From: Kribbella soli
Lineage (GTDB): Bacteria; Actinomycetota; Actinomycetes; Propionibacteriales; Kribbellaceae
NCBI RefSeq assembly: GCF_004331345.1
Contig: NZ_SJJZ01000002.1
Span: 1,736,001-1,800,000 of the forward strand
DNA length: 64,000 bases
Direction: 5' to 3'
In this document: piece by piece, positions 8,651-15,377 of the stretch
How positions within the stretch are numbered: position 1 is the stretch's first letter
Layout: each line of letters starts with the position of its first letter
The notes under the pieces: generated by a model
Told to the model about the DNA's origin: nothing
The model's input: the letters and a program-made list of their open reading frames with translations, nothing else
Database searches by the model: none
Made by a program: the position numbers and the translations under genes

Positions 8651-8750
8651 AAGCACCGTCCCCCAATCCGAGAATGCTGTCACGAGGTTGGGAGAAACGC
8701 GACCAATTCACGGTACGCGACGGTAGTCCTGCATTCCGTGCGGTTATTCT

Positions 8751-8864
8751 TCAGGGTTTGACGGCGCTCACGGCGTACATCGTCAACGACAGCTGGAACG
8801 CACCGCGATCGGCCGCCTCCGCGAGCGTCCGGACGAACCCGGGCCCGGCCGGTAGGTCGGTCAT
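8751..8864 (-). pseudogene. 37-codon remnant resembling a methyltransferase C-terminus
   Basis: A short frame of 37 codons with a strong ribosome binding site (GGAGGGGGAGATCCAG before the ATG). Its product ends AFQLSLTMYAVSAVKP, which resembles the last beta strand of class I SAM-dependent methyltransferases. The rest of such an enzyme is absent upstream. It is either a decayed gene tail that has fallen under a start signal, or a genuine small protein in the minus-strand series 9944-7928. Recognition by pattern only. Confidence 0.35.
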
Positions 8865-8916
8865 CTGGATCTCCCCCTCCGATCCGAGACCAACTCCGGC
8901 CAGGCCCAGGCACGGT

Positions 8917-9603
8917 TCACGGCAGTGGCTGCCATTCGTCGTTCGACATCCGGAGGATCGCCCACCCCACCGCGGCGAACCCCACTGCCTGCAGTCCCCA
9001 ACCGACCAGGTCCAGCGTGTGACTGCTGATGATGACCGAGGTCAGGTGCAGCGGTTGCGAGATCGCGACTGCCACCGCGGCCCACCGGCCGCCGACCCCG
9101 GAGCGCCACATCGCGATCCCGAGCAGGATGGTGCCGAGCACGTGACCGATCACGAACACCGTTGCGGCCACGTCCACCGAGCCGTGTGTGACCTCGGCGA
9201 CCCTCGTGATCGACGCCTGGTCGAGACCGGCCGTCCCGGCCGACCAAGCGAACACATCGCTCGACGCGGTCGTCGGCAGCGACAGGTAGCCAGGAACCAT
9301 CAGGCACACCGCGATCCCGGTGAGCCACGGCGTACTGCGGCGCGTCAGCCGGCCGACGAAGTACACGCCCGGCACCAGCGTGACGAACGCGAGGTAGCCC
9401 AGCCAGAGCACCAACGAACTGCGATCGAGATCGCCGACGATCTTGCTGGTGATCGTCGAGGCGTCGTCCGTCGTGTCGTACGGCAACAGGAACCGCAGCA
9501 GCGCGACCGCCGCCGGCCCGATCGGCAGGATCAACGCGGCCATCCACCGCCAGACCGGGCGGATGTCAGCGCGAACCGGCGTACGGCTGATCGTCTCCGT
9601 CAT
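8917..9603 (-). CDS. Polytopic membrane protein of unknown function
   Basis: A 228-residue protein with about six hydrophobic helices (for example MAALILPIGPAAVALLRFLL, LVLWLGYLAFVTLVPGVYFV, VFVIGHVLGTILLGIAMW), no signal peptide cleavage site and few charged loops. It resembles small actinobacterial DUF4386-like membrane proteins, but I cannot assign a family securely. The start ATG overlaps the stop of the upstream membrane gene (ATGA), so the two are coupled and may form one complex. Confidence 0.72.
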   Translation of the reverse strand: MTETISRTPVRADIRPVWRWMAALILPIGPAAVALLRFLLPYDTTDDASTITSKIVGDLDRSSLVLWLGYLAFVTLVPGVYFVGRLTRRSTPWLTGIAVCLMVPGYLSLPTTASSDVFAWSAGTAGLDQASITRVAEVTHGSVDVAATVFVIGHVLGTILLGIAMWRSGVGGRWAAVAVAISQPLHLTSVIISSHTLDLVGWGLQAVGFAAVGWAILRMSNDEWQPLP

Positions 9604-9944
9604 CGCGCACCTGCCAGCTCACGGCTCGGCAGCAGTACGGCGATGACGCCGACGACTGTCGCTCCGACTCCGAATCCGGCCGCGGCGACCGCAGCCGCCG
9701 GTACGTCGGACGCGAAGAACGCCGGTACGGCGAGCAGCGCCGAAGCCAACCGCAGCGTGATCAACGGCGCCAGCGCCCACCGCTTCCCGCGCCAGGCGAA
9801 CCCGACCAGCACCAGGCTGATCAGCCCGACCACCGCGGACCCGATCGCGATACTCATCGGCGGGTGGTCCCCGTCGGTGAGCAGCGGCGTCGCCACGTCC
9901 ATCAGCGCGAGCAACCCGAGCAGCACCAGCCCGAATCTGTACAT
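9600..9944 (-). CDS. Small membrane protein, four predicted helices
   Basis: A 114-residue protein that is almost entirely hydrophobic: MYRFGLVLLGLLALMDVATP, SIAIGSAVVGLISLVLVGFA, LITLRLASALLAVPAFFAS, and AAGFGVGATVVGVIAVLLP. The start at 9944 is supported by GGGGTAAGGAA just upstream; longer frames to 10139 read through non-conserved sequence. It precedes and overlaps the second membrane gene. It is divergent from the sensor kinase gene, 155 bp away, and could be a target of that system, as membrane proteins beside LiaSR/DesKR-like pairs often are (inference). Confidence 0.7.
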   Translation of the reverse strand: MYRFGLVLLGLLALMDVATPLLTDGDHPPMSIAIGSAVVGLISLVLVGFAWRGKRWALAPLITLRLASALLAVPAFFASDVPAAAVAAAGFGVGATVVGVIAVLLPSRELAGAR

Positions 9945-10099
9945 TTCCTTACCCCCTTGTTTCAGCGTTGGGCACCACCGTCGCCCGTGCGCCGTACCGT
10001 CCGCCTGGGCGCCGGATCCCACCCGGGCGGGCGGTTCCCCGGGCGATCCGGGATCGCGTTCCCGAGACGCCGGGAACCTTCCGGGCGCACACTGCCGGT

Positions 10100-12334
10100 A
10101 TGACAACCTCTGTGAACCGCCGCGGCCTGGCCGGCGCACTGGCCGGTCTGGTGATCGCCGAGGTGACTTTCGCTGTCGTCTACGCCTTGTCCGCGGGCTG
10201 GGGCTGGGGTGAACTGGTCGACAACTTCGTCGTGACGAACGGCCTGATGGGCCTCACCTTCGGCCTGTGCGGCGCGGTGATCGCCTGGCACCGGCCGGCC
10301 AACCCGATCGGCTGGCTGTTCCTCGCAGACGGGATCGGCCACGCCACGACACCGTTCGCCGATGCCCTCGCGTACCTGGTGCACGGCGAACTTGCCCAGC
10401 AGATCCTCGTCACCGTCTCGCTGGCGGCCTGGCCGTGGTCGATCGGACTGTTCCTGCCGCTCTCGCTACTGCTGTTCCCGGACGGCCGGCTTTTGTCCCC
10501 GCGCTGGCGCTGGGCCGCGATCGGCATCATCGCGACCGCGCCGCTCTTCGTCCTGGAGATGGCCGGGAGCGGCGAGCCGGTCTCGCCCGACCTTCCTCGC
10601 GGCCTCTTGACCCTGCCCAGCTTCGACGCCCTGCAACCACTGTGGACAGCGACCGAGGTACGCAACCTCGTCGCGATCCTCTTGGCCCTGATCTGCCTCG
10701 CCATCCGCTACCGTCGCGCCGATGAAATGGGCCGCCGGCAACTGCTGTGGTTGCTCCTGGCATCGGTGATCGCGCTGCTCTTCGTCACGCCCTGGGCGTT
10801 CGTCGCCGGTACGCCGATCCTTGTCCTGCTGGCGATTCCGCTGATCCCGATCGCGGTCGCGGTGGCGATCGTCCGCTACCAGCTACTCGATATCCGGCTG
10901 GTCGTGTCGCGGGCGTTGACGTGGGCGTTGCTGTCGCTGGTTGCCATCGGCAGCTATGCGGCGTTGGTCGCGTTGCTCGACTCGCTGATCGCGTCGCAGG
11001 TCGGCCGGTCGGCCGCGGTGACCGTGTTCGTGGCGCTGATCATCGCGCCGGTACTGCCCCGCCTCCAGCAGCTGGTCGATCGAGCCCTGTACGGCGACCG
11101 GCACGATCCGGCACGGGTCGCGTCCCGCGTCGGCGAACAACTCTCCGCCGGCCTGCCGGGCGTGGTCGCAGCAATCCGCTCCGCACTACGCCTCCCTTAC
11201 GCCGCCCTAATAGTCGACGGCCGCACCATCGCCGACGGTGCTGCTGGCACCGGCCGCGCCATCGCGGACGCTACGGCCGCTGACGGTCGCGGTGTCGCGG
11301 GCGGAGCGGGTGCTGATCGCAGCGGTGTCGCGGGTGGTTCTGCTGGGAGGTCCGTCGTACCGCTGGAGTTGTCGTATGGGGGTGAAGTAGTGGGGGTGCT
11401 CGAGGTCGGGGTGCGGTCGGGTGAGTCGGGGTTGTCGTCGGCCGATCGGAGCGTGCTCGCGCTGGTCGCCGTACCGCTGGCAGTGGCGGTGCACGCGACG
11501 CGATTGTCGGCGGAGTTGCAGTCGTCGCGCGAGAAGCTCGTGTCCGCGCGCGAGGAGGAACGACGGCGGCTGCGGCGAGACCTGCACGACGGTCTGGGGC
11601 CGACGCTTACGGGCGTCGCGTTCTCCGCGGACGCTGCCGCCAACCTCATCACCACCGACAAGGCCCTCTCCGCCGACGCTTCGCGAGCCGTCGAACTGCT
11701 CGCGCGTTTGCGTGCCGACACCCGCTCCGCGATCGCCGACGTCCGCCGCCTGGTGGACGATCTGCGCCCTCCGGCGCTGGACGAAATCGGCCTGCTCGGA
11801 GCCCTGCAGCAACGCGCCGACCAGATGTCGATCCGCGCCGACGGGACGGCGATCCGCGTCGTGGTCTCGGCGTCGGGGTTGCCGACATTGCCTGCCGCTC
11901 TGGAGGTTGCGGCGTACCGGATCGCGACTGAGGCGCTGACGAACGTCGTACGGCACGCGCGGGCAACGTCCGCCGTACTGACACTGCGGTGCGGAACCGA
12001 ACTGGAGATCAAGATCACCGACAACGGCCCACCGACCGACCCCTGGCGCCCAGGCGTCGGCCTACAAGCCATGCAAGAACGCGCCGCCGAACTAGGCGGC
12101 ACCTTCCAAGCCGGCCCAACCCCCACCGGCGGCCAAGTCCAAGCCCACTTCCCCCTCCCCCACACCGACTCCGACTCCGACAGCGAATCACCTGCCCCAG
12201 CCAACGCCCCCGCGATCCCGCACCACGCTGACTCGCCACCTGGCGACACCCCAACGACCCGAACCGGCACCACGCGACCGGCTGACGACGCCGGCGTCGG
12301 GCCGGCGGCTGACTCTTCCTTGGAGGTGCGGTGA
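10100..12334 (+). CDS. Membrane sensor histidine kinase, NarL/LiaS-type (HisKA_3)
   Basis: A 744-residue kinase. Roughly residues 10-320 hold many transmembrane helices (GALAGLVIAEVTFAVVYALS onward), a larger membrane sensor than usual for this class. A divergent GAF-like or linker region follows, rich in Gly-Ala-Asp repeats at about 370-420. The dimerisation box is RRDLHDGLGPTLTG with phosphoacceptor His496. The ATPase domain shows EALTNVVRHA (N box) and ITDNGP/GVGLQAMQERAAELGG (G boxes). The C-terminus carries a low-complexity tail of about 55 residues rich in Asp, Ser, Pro and Thr. The ATG at 10100 follows no strong SD. The stop overlaps the GTG start of the response regulator. Confidence 0.9.
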   Translation: MTTSVNRRGLAGALAGLVIAEVTFAVVYALSAGWGWGELVDNFVVTNGLMGLTFGLCGAVIAWHRPANPIGWLFLADGIGHATTPFADALAYLVHGELAQQILVTVSLAAWPWSIGLFLPLSLLLFPDGRLLSPRWRWAAIGIIATAPLFVLEMAGSGEPVSPDLPRGLLTLPSFDALQPLWTATEVRNLVAILLALICLAIRYRRADEMGRRQLLWLLLASVIALLFVTPWAFVAGTPILVLLAIPLIPIAVAVAIVRYQLLDIRLVVSRALTWALLSLVAIGSYAALVALLDSLIASQVGRSAAVTVFVALIIAPVLPRLQQLVDRALYGDRHDPARVASRVGEQLSAGLPGVVAAIRSALRLPYAALIVDGRTIADGAAGTGRAIADATAADGRGVAGGAGADRSGVAGGSAGRSVVPLELSYGGEVVGVLEVGVRSGESGLSSADRSVLALVAVPLAVAVHATRLSAELQSSREKLVSAREEERRRLRRDLHDGLGPTLTGVAFSADAAANLITTDKALSADASRAVELLARLRADTRSAIADVRRLVDDLRPPALDEIGLLGALQQRADQMSIRADGTAIRVVVSASGLPTLPAALEVAAYRIATEALTNVVRHARATSAVLTLRCGTELEIKITDNGPPTDPWRPGVGLQAMQERAAELGGTFQAGPTPTGGQVQAHFPLPHTDSDSDSESPAPANAPAIPHHADSPPGDTPTTRTGTTRPADDAGVGPAADSSLEVR

Positions 12335-12978
12335 TTCGGGTTGTGCTGGCCGACGACCATCCGGTGGTTCGGGCCGGGCTGGCGGCGTTGCTCAGTTCGC
12401 TGCCCGGAATCGAGGTCGTCGGCGTCGCCGCGACCGGCCGGGAAGCGATCCGCGAGGTCGTCACGACCCGCCCCGACGTCGCCGTACTCGACCTCCAGAT
12501 GCCCGACCTGGACGGATTCGCCGCCACCCGCGAACTCGCCCGCGCCGCACCCGAGGTCGCCGTCCTCGTACTCACCATGTTCGAGGACGACGACTCAGTC
12601 TTCGCCGCCATGCGCGCCGGCGCCCGCGGCTACCTCGTCAAAGGAGCCGAACAGGAGGAGATCGCCCGCGCCATCCGAGCCGTAGCCGCCGGCGAAGCCA
12701 TCTTCGGCCCCGGCGTCGCCCGCCGCGTCCTCACCTTCTTCGCCGCCCCACCACCAACCGCCCCGTTCCCCGAACTCACCACCCGCGAACGCGAGATCCT
12801 CGACCTCCTCGCCGCCGGCCTCTCCAACCCCGCGATCGCCACCCGCCTCGACCTGGCCCCCAAGACCGTCGCCAACAACGTCTCCACCATCTTCACCAAA
12901 CTAGGCACCGCCGACCGAGCCACCGCCATAATCCAGGCCCGCAACGCCGGCCTCGGCGTACCTAAGGACAGGACGTAG
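12331..12978 (+). CDS. NarL/FixJ-family response regulator
   Basis: A 215-residue response regulator. The receiver domain (1-120) has the acidic pair D8-D9, phosphoacceptor D54 (VLDLQMPDLDG), switch Thr in LTMF and conserved Lys in YLVKGA. The C-terminal LuxR-type HTH spans about 150-205 (LTTREREILDLLAAGLSN, TVANNVSTIFTKLG). It starts with GTG, overlapping the kinase stop as GTGA, with TTGGAGG upstream, so the pair is one translational unit. Targets unknown; the divergent membrane genes at 9944-8917 are obvious candidates. Its last codons form one arm of an inverted repeat (see 12963-13052). Confidence 0.93.
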   Translation: MIRVVLADDHPVVRAGLAALLSSLPGIEVVGVAATGREAIREVVTTRPDVAVLDLQMPDLDGFAATRELARAAPEVAVLVLTMFEDDDSVFAAMRAGARGYLVKGAEQEEIARAIRAVAAGEAIFGPGVARRVLTFFAAPPPTAPFPELTTREREILDLLAAGLSNPAIATRLDLAPKTVANNVSTIFTKLGTADRATAIIQARNAGLGVPKDRT

Positions 12979-13052
12979 TCGCCCAGCCGGCACCAGCGCC
13001 CGCCTAAACTCCCCCTCCCGCCCCCAGATCTGCCCACTACCTCCTGTCCTTA
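12963..13052. repeat. Inverted repeat pair 1 at the response-regulator 3' end
   Basis: TAAGGACAGGACGTAGT (12963-12979) spans the last codons and stop of the response regulator. ACTACCTCCTGTCCTTA (13036-13052) is its reverse complement with one mismatch in 17. The 56-nt loop is pyrimidine-rich on the plus strand. It could fold as a long-loop transcription terminator for the kinase/regulator mRNA, though it lacks a U run. Confidence 0.6.
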
Positions 13053-13069
13053 AGCGCGCTCGGCGTGCA

Positions 13070-13158
13070 TAAGAACGGGTAGTCCCCCCGGCCCCGCCCT
13101 TCTCCCGCCTCTCGGCGCCCAGCCCGGCAGCGCACCTCGTGACCACTACCCGTTCTTA
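13070..13158. repeat. Inverted repeat pair 2 at the WYL-regulator 3' end
   Basis: TAAGAACGGGTAGT (13070-13083) and ACTACCCGTTCTTA (13145-13158) are perfect 14-bp inverted arms around a 61-nt pyrimidine-rich loop. The right arm is the end and stop of the convergent WYL gene. It is laid out exactly like pair 1 and shares its core (TAAG.AC.GG..GTAGT). Confidence 0.65.
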
Positions 13159-14156
13159 GGTACGCCGATCGCCTTCAGGTAGCGCTCGCCCACAGTTCGG
13201 AGGTGGGCAACAAGGGCAGGTGGACCGTCGACGTGGAAGTCGAGGCCGAGCATGCCGATGTAGACGGCGATCACCTCGAGCGAATCGGCGCCGGTGACGA
13301 GGACGCTGGTGTTGTCGTCGACCGACTCCACAACCCCCACGGCAGCATGGATCCGGGACACCACCTCCTGCGCAGGCGCATACACCGTGATCCGCGCATG
13401 CACCTTCCACCCAGTCGACGCGACGTCACGTAGTACGAAATCGGTGTACGCCTCGTCGGTCATCGGCCGCGGTTGGTACCGCCGACCTGTTGCCATCCGC
13501 AACGACATCCAGTCGACCCGGTACGAGTGCCAGACCGTCTCCTCGTCCCGCGCCACGAGATGCCAGTACCCGTGCCAGCTCACCAGCCGGTACGGCTCGA
13601 CGAGGATCGGCAGGTCCCGCCCGACGCCCGACCCGGCTTTGTACATGGAGACGCCATCCGGTACGACGTACTCGAAGCGGAGGTAATGCTCGTCCCGGAT
13701 GCACGCCGCGATCGTCGACAGTACAGCGGAATCGATCTCGGGGGCGTCGACGTTCGAGCGCGTGTTGTCGGGGCCCTTGTCCATCGCCTCGTTGATCGCA
13801 TTCACCTGGCGCTGCAGGCGATGCGGGAGCACCTGCTGGAGCTTGGTCAGCGCGCGGACACTGCTCTCCCCCATCCCGACAACACCCGCGCCGGTCCGCA
13901 GACCGACGGCGACCGCAACCGCTTCCTCGTCGTCGAGCAGCAGCGGCGGGAGCTTCGCGCCGACGCCGAGCCGGTAGTGGCCGGCCGGACCGCGTGTCGC
14001 GTCGACCGGGTACCCGAGCTCGCGCAGCCGATCGATGTCGTTCCGCACCGTCCGCGTCGTCACCTCGAGCCGCACTGCCAGCTCGGAACCGGTCCAGGCC
14101 GGACGTGTCTGAAGGAGCGCTAGCAGTGCTAGCAGACGCTGCGAAGTTTCCAGCAA
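13146..14156 (-). CDS. WYL-domain transcriptional regulator (HTH_11 + WYL, YafY type)
   Basis: A 336-residue regulator. Residues about 5-60 are a DeoR-like winged helix (LLALLALLQTRPAWTGSELA, TTRTVRNDIDRLRELGYPVD), followed by the conserved bridge GHYRLGVGAKLPPLLLDDEE. The WYL domain spans about 140-310 (RFEYVVP, PYRLVSWHGYWHLVARDEE, WRMATGRRY-like text). WYL proteins sense ligands, often nucleic acids or small metabolites. The start is TTG with GGGAGA upstream. It is divergent from an epoxide hydrolase and faces an inverted repeat, a common one-regulator-one-enzyme arrangement. Confidence 0.9.
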   Translation of the reverse strand: MLETSQRLLALLALLQTRPAWTGSELAVRLEVTTRTVRNDIDRLRELGYPVDATRGPAGHYRLGVGAKLPPLLLDDEEAVAVAVGLRTGAGVVGMGESSVRALTKLQQVLPHRLQRQVNAINEAMDKGPDNTRSNVDAPEIDSAVLSTIAACIRDEHYLRFEYVVPDGVSMYKAGSGVGRDLPILVEPYRLVSWHGYWHLVARDEETVWHSYRVDWMSLRMATGRRYQPRPMTDEAYTDFVLRDVASTGWKVHARITVYAPAQEVVSRIHAAVGVVESVDDNTSVLVTGADSLEVIAVYIGMLGLDFHVDGPPALVAHLRTVGERYLKAIGVPKNG

Positions 14157-14170
14157 ATCAATCTCCCAAT

Positions 14171-14189
14171 TAGGAATCTAATGTTCCTA
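14171..14189. promoter_or_regulatory. Candidate operator of the WYL regulator
   Basis: TAGGAA-TCTAATG-TTCCTA is a perfect 6-bp inverted repeat in the 54-bp gap between the WYL regulator and the epoxide hydrolase. Promoter elements for both directions must overlap it because there is so little space, so binding would control both genes. Confidence 0.5.
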
Positions 14190-14210
14190 TACGGATTCTA
14201 CGGTAGAGCC

Positions 14211-15341
14211 ATGAACACGAACGAGAGCATCCGGCCCTTCACCGTCACGATCGCCCAGGCCGACCTGGACGACCTCAACGCCCGCCTCGCGCGGACCCGC
14301 CTTCCCGAGGCCGCGCCGGGCGACGACTGGGACTACGGCACTCCGAACCACTACCTCCGTGACATGGTCGACCGCTGGCAGAACGGGTTCGACTGGCGGG
14401 CGCAGGAGGCCCGGATGAACGAGTTCCCGCACTACCTGACCGAGATCGACGGGCAGACCGTGCACTTCATCCACGTACCGTCCGCGGTCGAGGGCGCCAC
14501 CCCGCTGCTCCTGCTGCACACCTACCCGGGCTCGTTCGTCGACTTCCTCGACATGATCGGCCCGCTGACCGACCCGGTCGCGTACGGCGGATCCGCCGAA
14601 GACGCGTTCTCGGTGGTCGTACCGTCGATGCCGGGCTTCGCCTTCAGCACACCATTGGTCGACCGCGGCTGGACGATGGCCCGGGTGGCGCGGACCTACG
14701 ACACGTTGATGCGGCGGCTCGGGTACGACTCGTACGGGACGCACGGGTCCGACGGCGGCGCGATGATCTCGCGTGAGCTCGGCGTACTCAATCCTGAAGG
14801 CTTCCTCGGACTGCACGTCCTGCAGCTGTTCTCGTTCCCGTCGGGCGACCCGGCCGAGTTCGAGAAGTTCACGCCGGAGGACTACGCGGCGCTGGAGCAC
14901 CTGCAGTGGTTCCAGTCGGTCGGCGGGTACAACGCGATCAACTCGACCCGTCCGCAGACCGTTGCCGTCGGCATCTCCGACTCACCGGTCGGCCAGCTCG
15001 CCTGGAACGAGCTCTTCAACAACTTCGGCAACGGCACCAGCCTGGTCACCCAGGACCAGATCCTCACCGAGGTCTCGCTCTACTGGTTCACGAACACCTC
15101 GGCCGCGGCCGGCCGGTACCACTACGAGGAAGCGAACTCCGGCGCCGAGCCGCAGGTCAACCACGCCCCGACCGGCGTCGCCGTCTTCGCCGACGACTTC
15201 AAGACGATCCGCCCGCTGGCCGATCGCGACAACACGAACATCGTGCACTGGTCCAACTTCGAGAAGGGCGGCCACTTCGCCTCCCTCGAGCGCCCCGAAG
15301 AGGTCACCGCAGACCTCCGCAAGTTCTTCCGCAACCTCTGA
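14211..15341 (+). CDS. Epoxide hydrolase family alpha/beta hydrolase (EHN domain)
   Basis: A 376-residue protein of the microsomal-epoxide-hydrolase-like family. The N-terminal EHN domain (about 5-110) includes RPFTVTIAQADLDDLNARLA and the WDYGTPNHYLRDMVDRWQ region. The alpha/beta core has LLLLHTYPGS at the oxyanion site (usually HGWPGS) and HGSDGGAMIS carrying the nucleophilic Asp (usually GGDWG). The base His lies in EKGGHFASLERPEE. Substitutions at both signature sites suggest an atypical substrate. An upstream ATG (14181) lies inside the operator-like region, so 14211 is preferred. Presumably controlled by the divergent WYL regulator. Confidence 0.87.
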   Translation: MNTNESIRPFTVTIAQADLDDLNARLARTRLPEAAPGDDWDYGTPNHYLRDMVDRWQNGFDWRAQEARMNEFPHYLTEIDGQTVHFIHVPSAVEGATPLLLLHTYPGSFVDFLDMIGPLTDPVAYGGSAEDAFSVVVPSMPGFAFSTPLVDRGWTMARVARTYDTLMRRLGYDSYGTHGSDGGAMISRELGVLNPEGFLGLHVLQLFSFPSGDPAEFEKFTPEDYAALEHLQWFQSVGGYNAINSTRPQTVAVGISDSPVGQLAWNELFNNFGNGTSLVTQDQILTEVSLYWFTNTSAAAGRYHYEEANSGAEPQVNHAPTGVAVFADDFKTIRPLADRDNTNIVHWSNFEKGGHFASLERPEEVTADLRKFFRNL

Positions 15342-15352
15342 TTCTGGTTGGA

Positions 15353-15377
15353 AAGGCCGGCCCACCGGGCCGGCCTT
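15353..15377. terminator. Bidirectional hairpin terminator
   Basis: AAGGCCGGCCC-ACC-GGGCCGGCCTT is a perfect 11-bp stem with a 3-nt loop between the convergent epoxide hydrolase and caspase genes. Its A and T ends give a short U run in each direction. Confidence 0.8.

Noticed and set aside
10033..10078. GGTTCCCCGG / CCGGGAACC inverted repeat before the kinase gene
   Set aside because: Very GC-rich with a 27-bp gap; similar pairings arise easily here, so an operator is not supported.
12963..13158. Integron attC-like element
   Set aside because: The repeats lack the GTTRRRY / RYYYAAC core sites and no integrase gene is present.
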